Shown: in pieces, positions 45,938 through 57,495 of the stretch
How positions within the stretch are numbered: position 1 is the stretch's first letter
Layout of the letters: the number at the start of each line of letters is the position of its first letter
NCBI GenBank assembly: GCA_947568835.1
Contig: OX387606.1
Coordinates: 20,121,940-20,185,939 of the forward strand
Direction of reading: 5' to 3'
Origin: Protonemura montana
Taxonomy: Eukaryota; Arthropoda; Insecta; Plecoptera; Nemouridae
Length of the DNA stretch: 64,000 nt
Position numbers and translations under genes: made by a program
The notes under the pieces: generated by a model
The model's input: the letters and a program-made list of their open reading frames with translations, nothing else
The model's database searches: none
What the model was told of the DNA's origin: nothing

Positions 45938-46984
45938 TCCCCGCACTAACATGCTTTTAAACAGAATTCATTATTGTTCCTTTCGTGGTAATGTTACGTA
46001 TTAGACGGCGGATTAGACTCATGTCAATTTGGCTTCTGTCGGGTGCTTGGCGTGATCTCGCCGTGGGTCGTCAGCGTCGGGTTAGGAACAGATTGGTGGT
46101 CGGGTTTGTCAACAGAATGGTCGACACCGGATGCCAAACCATTTGACTACATGCTGCGTTTTCTCGCGGCGGCAGTGGAGTCCTGCAGAGTCCCGCGGTC
46201 TTCTTCGAGACAGAAGAAGTACGTGCAAATATGAAAAACAAGTCTTCGATAGCCATTATTTTGTTTACACGATTCTTCAGTTTTCAGATTATTAAACATT
46301 TCATTTTGAAAATTGTGTGTGGCTTTCATATTTTGAATCACTCTCAATATATTTGAATATATTTGTAAAATATATTCTTAATAGTCATATGTCAACTCTT
46401 ATCACATATAATAAAAATATAAAACGCAAAATAGAGTGAAATTTCAATTGGTTTTGTTCGGCATTCCATATTTGCACTACTTAGTTCAATGTTAATGTCA
46501 TTAATATTTCTTGTAACTGATAAAGTGTAACTCACACATTCATGGAATCGTTATAAGTATGCAATGGGTGCATCCATCAGGTTTGCTGGTCGTGCCAGAT
46601 CATGTCTTAACGCCTCTTATTAAGGAAGACAAGCTTTAAGTCTCAAATAATCATCTTCTGTTCTTGGTCCGAGGAAGTTTTCATTTCTCGGCTGCTTCGT
46701 TAAAGTGAGAAAGTAATGAAAATTAGCCAAGTCTCCAAGGTTTGTATAAAACGCGGCGCAAAACGCTGACTTAATGAAAGGAAATGTGAAAATCACTGTA
46801 ATTTCAGTGCGGGAGCAAAGAAACGCCTCGACGCCCTGAAAAGAAAGGAGGATAATTGAAGCCGCAGAAAATGTAGAGCAGATCATTTTAATTACGCGAG
46901 CGGTGAAAATATTTGGAATCCGAATTAAACAAGTCGAGGGAGATTTTTGAAATGCGGTTTAACCGCTTGAAACCGATTGTGTTC

Positions 46985-47230
46985 CGACGAATTAATTTAT
47001 CGATTGATTGATTTGTGGTGTTAAGAGACGCACTGTTTTGCCATCTGGCCATGCGCACTGGTCTAATGGCGTCGGTGGATGAGCGGATGATGATGAGGAT
47101 GATGATGAACCTTACCTAGCCAAGAAGGGAGGCGGAGAAACCCGATGCCGGCACGTAGCCAACTCCTGTCGAAGAGCACAAAGGGGACCACCGGCTTAAC
47201 GTCCCTTCCGAAGGACGGTACAACTCAAAC
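46985..47230 (+). repeat. AACGACGCACTG dispersed repeat, longest copy
   Basis: GATTTGTGGTGTTAAGAGAC, GCACTGTTTTGCCATCTGGC, GCACTGGTCTAATGGCGTCGG, (GATGAG/GATGAT)n, then ACCCGATGCCGGCACGTAGC, AACTCCTGTCGAAGAGCAC, GGGGACCACCGGCTTAACGTC and CCTTCCGAAGGACGG. Copies at 17500-17620 and 10646-10690 cover its 5' part. The class (SINE, LINE tail or MITE) is unresolved. Confidence 0.7.
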
Positions 47231-50109
47231 AGCAGGATATCTCCACAAATCTATGCTGTGGAGAGGTTGATAAGTAAGGCGAGTGAAGTTGTTTTACTAA
47301 CTTTCATCCCTCCAACCTCTCTCCCGAACAGAACTGGTCATGTGTATAATGGTCGCTCATCCAATACCTGCCAAATGATTGGCTGAGAATTGATTTATGA
47401 GAAAAAATATTAAATGAATTGTTAAATAATTTAGGGAAATTCTCTCGCATTGAGGGAAATTAGGAATAGGCCAACAAATTTGACCTAAAAAGAAACTTTT
47501 TAGATATGCTGTACATGTATCCGCAATACTCGGAAAACTACCACATACCAAAGGCAATGTGCCCAGTCCCAGATCTTTGGAACTACTCGTGTCTATTCAA
47601 ATCCTTGTTGAATGACAAACCAAGTCTGGTATCGGCAGTAACATTGTCACCTTATCCCAACATCCGTTATTAGAGCCCGAAAACAGCAACACCAATGTGC
47701 ACTCTTAATCTGTGCATTCAGTGACCACTGTAAGCCCATTACAAGACACACTGATATTCATTGACTGGCAATGGCAACGTACACTCGCCCAGGGAATGTT
47801 GGTCTAGCACACAATACTAATCCGCGTGTATTGTTAGCTCGAGAGCCCATTCGGGACGACGGGACGGGCTCAGGACGGGACCCTTCAACTTGGTGGCTCT
47901 GAATAATAATATAGGCTTAAATAAACACGCCGCGCGCAGGAAGTATGTATTATAGAGCGAGATATATTGGTGTGAAGTACATGGGTCATTAAAATAGCAC
48001 CGATGCGGTTATCTGGGTGAAAACATGATCTAATTTAGAGGTTTGGTTATGTAACTGCAGGGCTTTGAAAACCTAGGAAGGAAGCGAGTTTGCATAGCAT
48101 TTTGTATCTTCTACTTGTGTGTCTTGCATTTTGAATATTATTTGCATATGTTGAATAAGATGGATTGAATATTGAAAGATGCACATTTAAGATCCGTTGT
48201 AATGTAGGCGAACAGCAAACAACGGCTTTATTTGAAATGTTCGGACACGCGTTTTCACGCACCCATTAGCCACAGAACGAAGCTGCATTATTATTCCAAG
48301 CACAATCTCAAATCAAACTGAACCACGACGTTGCTGCCCAAACAATACCGCGCGTTCGACAAGAAATTTCATCGCCGCATGCCAGAGTCATCTGACCCAC
48401 GTCATTCAATTAGCAATAAGTGTTATCGATCTCGAGCCTCGGTCGTTCTTTGGAGACTTGCATCTGCTTCTGCGAGCCTCGCCGACCTCACTATCTCTCA
48501 TTGTCACTGGAGTATTTCCACTCCAACGCGATATCTCTCTCTATCGATGCACGGTGAGTGAGGTGGGCCACGTCGGCTTTGTGCACCGCGCCGGCGACTG
48601 ACGTGCCAACTGCCGGGACCCTCAGATCGAGTTCTATTGGACTCTTTCATCGGCTGACAATCATCGCCAAGAAAGGCAATTCACGGCAATTCCGAGGGAA
48701 CGCCTCCATGCTTTTAAATTCTAACCGCACTGGAAAATATTAATATCCCGTCTCAAATCGTTTCACATTATGTTTTGACATACGATTTCGTGGATTTCAA
48801 TGGTATTTTCTGTGAGTGAAACTGTGGTTTTTGTGCGTGGCTGAAATAATTTTTGTAATGGTAAGTTATTGAGTTACGCGCGGATGTGTTGGATTGTGCG
48901 CAGTGCCATTTAAGCTTATTATTGTTATAAAGGTCTATTTGTCAACCAATCACGCGGCCCCGCCTTCAGGTGTAAGGTGTTAATGGGCAATTTTCGGGGG
49001 GAAGATCGTATCAACTATCGCGGGATTTCTATGGCAATTTTTTTTGGAAGTTTCTTGAAAGTGTAAAAAGGCTTCTCATGCAAACATTTAGAGGAATGAC
49101 GTGGGGCAAGAAATTTAACTTTCCCAATACAAAAACTTGTGGAAAGCCTCGAGAAAATCCCGTGCAACGCTTGAAATAATCCATTGCAATCAATGTTCGG
49201 TCTTTTTTGAGAACATGCATTTGTATTTGCTCTATATAAAAGTTATATCGTTGAGTGTTATATTTTAAGTGTGCTTTGCAAACTACGAGAAAAATATGTA
49301 TAATTATACACTGTATTTATATTTCAGTTCTGAAATATAAAAAAATTAGTAGCAATTCCTTGGCAATCTTTATTTGACCTATTTGTATTTTATTTACATT
49401 CGCTGATGTCTTACTTGGATGGTAGGTAGGTAATATTCCAAGCACGCCAAGGGGTTGGCCGGGCCACAGTTTGACGTCAAAAGCACGGGCGTAATGCCAT
49501 CAACTAGATTAAATATGCATACAGCAAACAGGGAAATTAGCATAATGCTGATGGAAACGGAACAACCTTAATGGCTTGCTCTGAAACAATAAGCTATAGT
49601 GTATAGAGGTGGCCTGTGCAGGGGAAATTACATTACCTCAGCCCGGCTTTGATGACAAACACAAAAACAAACACGGCAAGCGAGCAGCTGCAGCCGTCGA
49701 GAGCCATTTTGTTTCCATTAAAATTGTTTTCACGGATGTGTTTGTGAATTTTAGATTGACGGATTAAAAAGTTTCCTCGTTTAAGGGTTGGATCTCGAGC
49801 GTATCGACTTTATGCCGTGAGAGTGGTTATATCTTCAGGCGAGAGGGTTTATTATATGTAGACAGCGTTGAAGTCTGAACCATGGAAATGTAAGGTTTCT
49901 TAAAACGTCCGGGACACATGAAGGGGGAAATAATTTTATGCACCATATTAAGTTGTGAGACATTACGCATCTAACGTTTAGTATTTACAGAGTCTAATAC
50001 AGAGTAAATACAGAGTCTTATGTATATTTTATTAACTAAGTGCATAATGTCGATACAAAAAAGTGGAGTGTAGGTAATAGAAAATTAACACACATAATAT
50101 AATTTCTAT

Positions 50110-50264
50110 GTGAAATCGGATTTGAATTGCAAACGCTTGCAATGCGTGGGGTATTTTAATATTAGTAACACTATTACCCTCTCAAAAATTGATGCCCAAA
50201 CGGGGATCAAAAGGTTGGGCATCAATTTTTGAGAGCGTAGTAGTGTTTCTAATAATAAAATATC
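50110..50264. repeat. Fold-back copy of the GCAAACGCTTGC repeat
   Basis: Begins TTGAATTGCAAACGCTTGCA and continues into a ~50-nt arm (50150-50199) that pairs with 50215-50264. Pairing blocks are ACCCTCTCAAAAATTGATG, CCCAA and their complement TTGGGCATCAATTTTTGAGAG. The arms are separated by 15 nt. Confidence 0.7.
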
Positions 50265-51279
50265 ATGTCTGTTTCACAAAATATTAAAATGAAATTAATG
50301 CGTGCATTGGTTGATATTTCTTCACAAAGCTAAAAATTTTTTTTTAAGGATTCAAGAGTTTAAAGCTTATCTCGGTGGAGGTGCCGGGCTCGCAACGTTT
50401 TCTCCTTCCTGTCGCTTACACAACGCAAGTCTGATCATCATGAAAAAGTGTTCAAAAGAAATCGTTGGATGTAAATATACACAAAACATGCGCACTGAAA
50501 AGAAATAAGAATTACTTTCGAAAACGGGGCGTTATCAAATGCAGTCTCACAAAATGCATCCAACTTCCAAACCCTGCCACAATGCCGCGTCCCTGTTGTC
50601 GCTAACTACCACCCATAATCGTTTACTTAAACATTTATCTGTGTCCCACAATTACACCCGTGGCATAAAGGGTTGGTGGGCCGGCAGCCGAACGCACCAA
50701 CCCTTATTTCACCATGGGACCTTTATGCGTCGCGACCGACCGGCCCATTCAGAGAACTTGTATTCATCCCAGCTCCCAGTTTTCCCGGCGCTCCTCGCCA
50801 CAGCTCGCGAGATGCTAGAGCAAAGATGGCGACAGCAGCAGCTGAGCGGTTGCCAGGAAGGGGTGACAGGTTCCGGCTCGATACCAGGCGCCCATTGGCT
50901 GCCGCCCACCGCCGGGGCAGGCGCACTCGGCCCGTTTCTACGATGCAGAGTTTGTCAAACTGTATACGGATAACAAAGTGTGCGCTCTCGACCAATCACG
51001 GCCGGGATACGAGTTTGTTTTATGCATTTTGATTGGCACACGTATAGCATACACAAGACTCAAATATTATGTGCCACTGTGTGCGTGTGTTTTCCTCGTG
51101 CCGTGCTCGTAGACAAAGTGTTTGCTGGGATGGAGGGGCTGCAGATTCGGGCGGTCCAAATCTGTGGAACAACTCGCTGTGGCTCGGAGGAGAGCGGTCA
51201 TAAATCACGCGGACAAGCCGACACGTCTCGCTGCTGCTGCTGCCGTTGGTTGAGCGTCAATCTCTGCACCCGTCGGACT

Positions 51280-51300
51280 GCGTTGTGAATCAGTCAGGAC
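51280..51300 (+). promoter_or_regulatory. Candidate FoxQ2 initiator
   Basis: GAATCAGTCAGG contains the arthropod initiator TCAGTC (+1 at about 51292), 176 bp before the FoxQ2 ATG. No TATA box at -30. The region 50.55-51.3 kb upstream is GC-richer than its flanks, with a CCAAT motif at 50992 (GACCAATCACGG). Inferred only. Confidence 0.25.
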
Positions 51301-51467
51301 GTTTCGAGGTGTTGACTGTGTTTTTCTTAGAATTGTGCCGATAACAAACAATGCGAGTGATAAATTTAGTGCTGGACAATTGTTTTAAGCGAGCTGTGGC
51401 AACTTAATTACTTGCTTAATTACTTAATAATAAACAGTTAATTTTGAACGGTATTCCAAGAACTGCG

Positions 51468-52685
51468 ATGTGCAGCAACGAGCGTACTACGTCTGGGTCG
51501 GTGAGTGGAGGCAGTTTGATCCCGTACCCGCTGGCCGCGCTCAAGCAACTCAACGACGCCCCGGTGCCGACGTCAACGTCGCCGTCGCCCGGCGGCGTCC
51601 CGACGAGCCTGCTACCGTTGGACCACTACCGCCTCCAGCTCTACAACTACGCGATGGCCGAGCGTCTTCGGTTCACGCACCAACTCTCGCACTATCCATC
51701 TCCGATGCCCATTTGTCCGACTTATCCCGCGTACAACCCCCGGCTCGCGTTCTCCATGTCTCTGTTCCACCACCGAGCTCTGCAGCCCGAGGAGCCGAAA
51801 CCACAGCACAGCTACATCGGCCTCATCGCGATGGCGATACTTAGCAGTCCCGACCTGAAGCTAGTCCTCTCTGACATCTACCAACACATCCTCGATAATT
51901 ACCCGTACTTCCGAGCGAGAGGGCCGGGGTGGAGGAACTCCATACGGCACAACCTTTCCCTGAACGACTGCTTCGTCAAAGCCGGGCGCAGCGCGAACGG
52001 CAAGGGTCACTACTGGGCCATCCACGCCGCCAACATCGACGACTTCCGCAAGGGAGATTTCCGTCGGCGGAAAGCGCAGCGCAAGGTGAGGAAACACATG
52101 GGATTGTCGGTGGACGAGGAAGGTAACGACTCTCCGAGTCCGCCGCCAGTTCCGGTCAGTCCTCCCATGATGCCGGCCTCCATGCTGCCCATCTGTTGGG
52201 GGTCGCCGTCGGCTACACAAACGCCAATTTTCCCAACACTCTCCTACGGCATCGCCAAGAAGAGGCAGTTCGATGTCGCCTCGCTGCTCGCCCCCGACGA
52301 GGAAGACGTCGCAAGGAAGCGACGCCTTCGTGCCGTCAGCAGCGGCGACGAAGATAACGGCGACGAGGACATCGACGTCGTTAACAGCGAGGACAAGGAG
52401 AGCGTGGACGCCGACGAGGGCGTCGTTACAGCGCGCCAAATGCTACCGGTGGTGCTGCCGGGTTGGCCGCATCAGACGTCGCCGATGTTCCCCGGGACGC
52501 CGGCGAGCTTGGTGGCGTCCATGGAGCAGCAGCTGGTTAGTAGGTATTACGAGCAGCTCGCCGCCGCTCAACAGCAACAGCAACAGCAACAGCGACGCTT
52601 CCTGTTGCAACAGCAAGGCATGTGCAGTGTGGTGCTTGCCAGTGGAGCCAATAACAATCAGAGTCAGGACAAGACTGAAACTTAG
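51468..52685 (+). CDS. FoxQ2: FoxQ2 forkhead transcription factor, single exon
   Basis: 405 residues. The frame is open a few codons further upstream, but the first ATG is at 51468 (MCSNERTTSG). Nuclear DNA-binding factor: the forkhead domain spans about residues 110-205 (PKPQHSYIGLIAMAILSS, DIYQHILDNYPYFRARGPGW, RNSIRHNLSLNDCFVKAGRS, NGKGHYWAIHAANIDDF, RRRKAQRKV). The PQHSYIGLIAMAIL start and GKGHYWAIH..N...F..GDFRRRKAQRKVR end are characteristic of FoxQ2 (Drosophila fd102C), which acts in anterior/neuroectodermal patterning. After the domain is a Pro-rich linker, then FDVASLL (about 268-274), an EH1-like Groucho-binding motif, an acidic region, and a C-terminal Q8 run with AAAQQQQQ. No introns, no damage. 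High GC against AT-rich flanks. SKOR is its head-to-head neighbour. Confidence 0.96.
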   Translation: MCSNERTTSGSVSGGSLIPYPLAALKQLNDAPVPTSTSPSPGGVPTSLLPLDHYRLQLYNYAMAERLRFTHQLSHYPSPMPICPTYPAYNPRLAFSMSLFHHRALQPEEPKPQHSYIGLIAMAILSSPDLKLVLSDIYQHILDNYPYFRARGPGWRNSIRHNLSLNDCFVKAGRSANGKGHYWAIHAANIDDFRKGDFRRRKAQRKVRKHMGLSVDEEGNDSPSPPPVPVSPPMMPASMLPICWGSPSATQTPIFPTLSYGIAKKRQFDVASLLAPDEEDVARKRRLRAVSSGDEDNGDEDIDVVNSEDKESVDADEGVVTARQMLPVVLPGWPHQTSPMFPGTPASLVASMEQQLVSRYYEQLAAAQQQQQQQQRRFLLQQQGMCSVVLASGANNNQSQDKTET

Positions 52686-53293
52686 GTCGAACAATTGGCT
52701 TCAGATGGTTTGCGGGCGCGATCTCATGCCAGGAGAATGTTTTCCATGGCTGTAACACTTTTTGAAAATGTTTATCTGTGTACCACAATCAGTGTGAAAA
52801 GAAGTTGTAGGTTCAATAGTGCGTATTGAGTCATGAAACCCATGCATTTGCTTATGTACTCAGTTGTTCTTCATTGTGAATTCGAAAACAAGACATAAGA
52901 TTTTGAAATCACACGTTGAAACCACGTGAACCTTATGCCTAAAGTAGCTGCATTTTTTATATTAACTGTTTACTTGCGCTGAAAATGAATCAAAACTTGT
53001 GTAAATAGGACAACTACCGATAAATGGAAATTTTCATCGGACTACCCATTGTAAAAAACTGTTTTTCTGGTCATACAATTTGTATTAAACACTTTACTTA
53101 ATATACGGGCAATTGAAATAGAAAATTGTTTGTATTACTATCTCACGTACCTAATGTCTGTTCTGCTATGTAGTTGAGAACTGCTCTTGCCGTGAAGCAA
53201 TTGATTTCATCGCGACTTTTGGTTGCCGAAATGAGAAATTTGAACGGTTAAAAAGTAGAAACTGTTATACAGGCACGAGAACATTTGTTTGTA

Positions 53294-53299
53294 AATAAA
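53294..53299 (+). promoter_or_regulatory. Candidate FoxQ2 polyadenylation signal
   Basis: AATAAA in TTGTAAATAAAATACTTTATTG, about 610 bp after the stop. Another weaker candidate lies near 53600. Confidence 0.45.
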
Positions 53300-56200
53300 A
53301 TACTTTATTGCTCGTGTAGGTAGGAAATGCGAGTGCTAGTTATTCCGTATTCTGTACATACCGTGTAATTGTATTTATTGACTGAAAAATGCCCCTTGAT
53401 ATTGATAACGTGTGCCATATATACCGTGAGCCGCCAATAGCCGCCAATCGCCGCCAATACCTTTACCATTCGAGCATTTCGGTACTCTTTGAAGACGCGG
53501 GGAATATTGATTCCATTCTGCTTAATTTCCTATTGGTGGAATTCCAGCCACCCATGTACATAGATGTTAAAAGAATCGCATAAAAAGATAGCATGGATAT
53601 AATAAAAGAAAAATAATTTTGTTCAAACGATACACTTTCATTTTCCTACCTTTTCATGCCAATTGTTTTTTTCCAAGATACATTTGAAAAGCTAGTTATT
53701 TAGTTGAAATGTTCCTCTTCTACAGGTATCATTAGGGTCAACTGACATAAGTCCATACCTCATGGTTAATTGATTTACCTACACCGGACCGCACCGTAAC
53801 CCGTGGAAAGTAAATATACTACTAGATTAATTTAACTGATCTCTCGACTTGATATTGGACCCTCGCCATTAAGTGTATTAGAAGGACAGGTATATTCTTC
53901 TCTTTTAAAATCGAATAACAAACTGTGTACTAACTGTGAAGAAACGGTCAAACATTTGCTCCAAAAACTACTTGTCAATGGGCGCATGAATGAACCAAAC
54001 AAGAATGGACCATCCCATCCCTGACAGAGAATACAAATTTCAGCCACTACGTCGAAAATAGTGAGTCAATCCAACTAACAACTTCCTGTGAACAAGTCCA
54101 CCTCATTCACGCTGATCTTTTATCATAATGAAAATCCGTTTTCCACAAATAAGTCACTTACTTAGTTGTGACTCAAACAGGTGTGCCAGTGTGGCTAGGT
54201 TAGGCATGGTAAGACTTGAGATAGGTCGAACACCATGCGCAGTTCATTAGTGAGTGCAAGAAGGTGCAGATAAGCCAGGAGAAGATTTGTTAAGAACGCA
54301 GGCGAGTGCGACCACATGATTGCCAACACCCTTGTGTAGTGCCATCCAGCTCGGCCCCTGCAGCGAGCCAAGCCATGGCCTCTTGAGCGCACAGCTTTTA
54401 TTGGCATGCTTAAGCCCTTGTCACGCTTTCTTGTCTCCATCTTGACACGGTTCATCTCGAGTGGTGACACATGACAACTGGTCTTTCATTTGCTTTCTTC
54501 GAGTCGCGTTGAAGATGCAAGAAACACAATTACCTATAGGTGCTCATTCGTCCGCATCGTATTATTGGTTTGTCTTTTCTTTGGATTGGGTGCGATGAAG
54601 CAATTTGGCCTCAAGCTTTCGAATTGTTTTAGCAAGGAGTGGTTAAATTGTAAGTGAACATACCTTCAATTGCGGTAGTGTTTATTCAATGAGTACACGA
54701 ACTGATACAAAACTCTTTGACATAATTTCTAATTCAATTTTAAATCTTAGAATCTCTACGCTCAACTGTTTACTCTGGTACCTTTTTAATAAGCGTGCTC
54801 TTTAAAGTATCGTTTAAAATGGCTGTAAAATACCAGTGATAAATAAGAAACAGTAACATATTTAAGAAATGGCGCATCAAACGTTTTTTTAAATGCGTAT
54901 TGTTTACTTTTTCCAATAATATGATGTTTAATCGACCTGTGGGACATTTCGGGTCGTCTCTGAAAGTTTCAAAAAACTTGGAAGTTGTCGAGTACATGTT
55001 TAAAAAACCATTTGCAAACTATTTGAAACGTATTCAGCCTTTCATGGGTAGCGTAAATGCGGTGTGAACAGAGACGAGGGCTGTGTTCAAAGACCGTTGC
55101 GCGTGCCTTAAAAAGAGACACCCCCCATCGCTTCCACGCATACAATTGCGACAAATAAACAATTGTATTTGCTCTCACATCTGACACTAAAATGGATTCC
55201 ACCCCACATACTAACACAAAATATCTAACACGAGAATATATGAAATGAAAATTGTTTCTATTTCAGTGATGATGTTAACAGCGCAGAGACGACGGCATTC
55301 GAGATCGGTTAGCATCAATTCGTTGACTTCGATCAATATGAATCTGTCGCAATTAAATGATCGCAGTCGAACGATTCTAGAGCAGTCCGATTTACCGCTC
55401 GTGGGTCTTTACTCGAGACGCGCTCAGCTGGACGATGCCGTCGCGGGGAGGGTACGGAGTTCGGCGGCCGTCGGGTGGCGTGCCCCTCGGGGGTGCCGTG
55501 GACGCGGTGACGCGAGCTCTTCAGCCGCGGTCTTGCTCCTGCGTCGTTTGGTGAATACCAATTTAGAGGACATGTCAAACGATGAACGACGTTGCCAACA
55601 TGATAAGGCAGTATCACTGCAACTTCGGCGTGTGAGATTGGTTTTGTAACCGGGCTTTGCTTGGAAGAGAATCCTTCGGAAGAGAGCAATCCAGAATGCG
55701 TTTACTTTTGTTCAACGCGGACTTCGAAAATTAATTTTACTATCAACTTTCAACTGTCAACACTCAATTCATTTGTGAAATAACAAACAGAATTTGAATG
55801 TTTGTTGCTAATTATTTTTAAATTACCAGTATATGTATATGTATGTACTAACAAAACTCTTCTACGCAACGCCAGTAAACACATTTTATGAGATTGTGTG
55901 TATCATTTCAGCACGCATTTGTTGCAGGTCCGGCGTCCTAAATTTCCACGCGTCTTACGCTGAATGCTGATTATTAAGCCATTGAATGCCCAACAAAGGG
56001 GGAGGTATCGGAGTGTGATGATCGCGTTGAACAGAATGCACCGCCAGGGGGTCGTCCGCGCGACGGCGGTGCCTAATCAAGTGCTTGCTTAAACATCTTC
56101 AAATGACGCAAACGAATGAAAGCCCGCTTTTAATGCTGTTATGTGCGTACAAACTCGATTCCAGTCGAAATGAATTGTGATCGAAGCTGTGAAGCAGAAA

Positions 56201-57169
56201 ATGCTGCTTGAAGGTTTCCTGAAAAGGTGCGAGATTATCAGATACACTTTGGAAACCGAATTAGTTGGACAAGCCCCAATACGCGATCACACGGATTAGA
56301 TGAAAAAAAAACACACACACATACACACATAGACAGTTAGAGTCTAGCAAACAGTCAAACTATTATTTGGAACACAATAAACATGTGATTCATCAAATTA
56401 AAACTGTGATATCTAACTGGTAAAATCACCATTTCCGAGGTAGGCGAAGAACTACATATTCATTTGACATACATAAAAAACATAACCTAGCGATTGTCAC
56501 TTTTCACCCAGCAGGCTGTGGGGGTTGTCGGTATGTTTCCCTAGTCAGTAAATTTATAGAAATTACGAAAGTTAGGTGCATTCGGCTAGAAATGGTTTAT
56601 GATGTTCAGATGAATTTTGTGAGATTGATCTTACGCGAAATTCTTGCGACGGTTTGATGGAAGTTTCAAGTGGAGAATTTCATGTACAGTTGATTGGCAA
56701 GGTAAGATACTTTTCAAACGAAATCACGGAAAGAAATATAAATGTCCTTTTTGTCAATATAAAAGCCCTTGTCATGCGTTTATTGAGTTTTTTGTTATAT
56801 CCAGTGGATATTTGACACAGATTTAATCATTTTTGCACTCTGAAATGATTTTTAAAAAATTTGACATCGACCTTTCGACAGCATACCTTGTTTTGTTTTC
56901 GAAAACAATTTTCTTTTTTGTATTGTATCTTTATTTTTCCATAATCACAGAGTTCACATTCAAAGAGTAAAAGGGTGTGGACTCATCCAAAATAAAAATA
57001 CGTTATAATTAAGAAAAAATTGCAAAAAAAAAAGAGAAAAGCGTAATGGTAAAATGGTAAAATACTAGGATAGTCATGTAAAATACTAAAGTAACAACAG
57101 TCACACGTTTGTCCAATCATTTATGTATAATTTATAAAATTCGTCAATATTATTGAAACCTTTATATAC

Positions 57170-57495
57170 TTACAATATCTTGATAGTGCGTCTAAACTTG
57201 AAAACACCTGCTATTGTAGCAACATTGTCAGGAAGGTTGTTAAAAAGTTGAATGCCAAGATAAAATACGCGGTATTTAAAACAATTTAACCTTTGTTTGG
57301 GAATACAAAGTTTTGAACAATTTCTGGTTTCATAAAAATATGCTTTTCTTTAAAGATACAGGTCAGTGATTGTACGATTAAAACGCTAGGTAATGTCACT
57401 CATAATACTTTCCCGAATGAATAATTTCCTACAAGATTTTCTTTTTTTCTATTTAGCTATTATTCTAATAGCGTTTTTTTGAAGTTGAAAAACGC
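57170..57495 (-). pseudogene. Decayed LINE ORF2 C-terminus
   Basis: The minus strand reads in one continuous frame VFQLQKNAIRIIAK, stop, CRKLFIRESIMSDIT, stop, NRTITDLYL, stop, FYETRNCSKLCIPKQRL, FYLGIQLFNNLPDNVATIAG, VFKFRRTIKIL and a terminal stop at 57172-57170. LFNNLP...F+..L is the typical end of CR1/jockey-like ORF2. Three in-frame stops show it is dead. It differs from the fragment at 37488-38120. Confidence 0.8.

Larger units (their letters stand above)
34521..51200. other. Long interval between SKOR and FoxQ2
   Basis: No protein-coding gene is supported over about 17 kb. Recognisable contents are GC islands (36815-36915, 40925-41010, 42600-42960), a LINE 3' fragment (37488-38120), three dispersed repeats, an ATT microsatellite, CT-rich tracts (41120-41230, 43600-43720) and poly-C runs at 35055-35066 and 45923-45937. 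The remainder is AT-rich and may hold enhancers for the two flanking regulators. Confidence 0.5.

Noticed and set aside
50539..51032. 119-144 codon frames upstream of FoxQ2
   Set aside because: GC-richer promoter-proximal DNA; composition like translated noncoding sequence, no domain, no splice link to FoxQ2.
51861..52439. 192-codon antisense frame in FoxQ2 and other shadow frames
   Set aside because: Explained by codon bias of the FoxQ2 coding strand; no motif or initiation support.
55245..55649. 134-codon plus-strand frame
   Set aside because: Low-complexity Arg/Ser composition over a local GC patch, with no motif or splice context.
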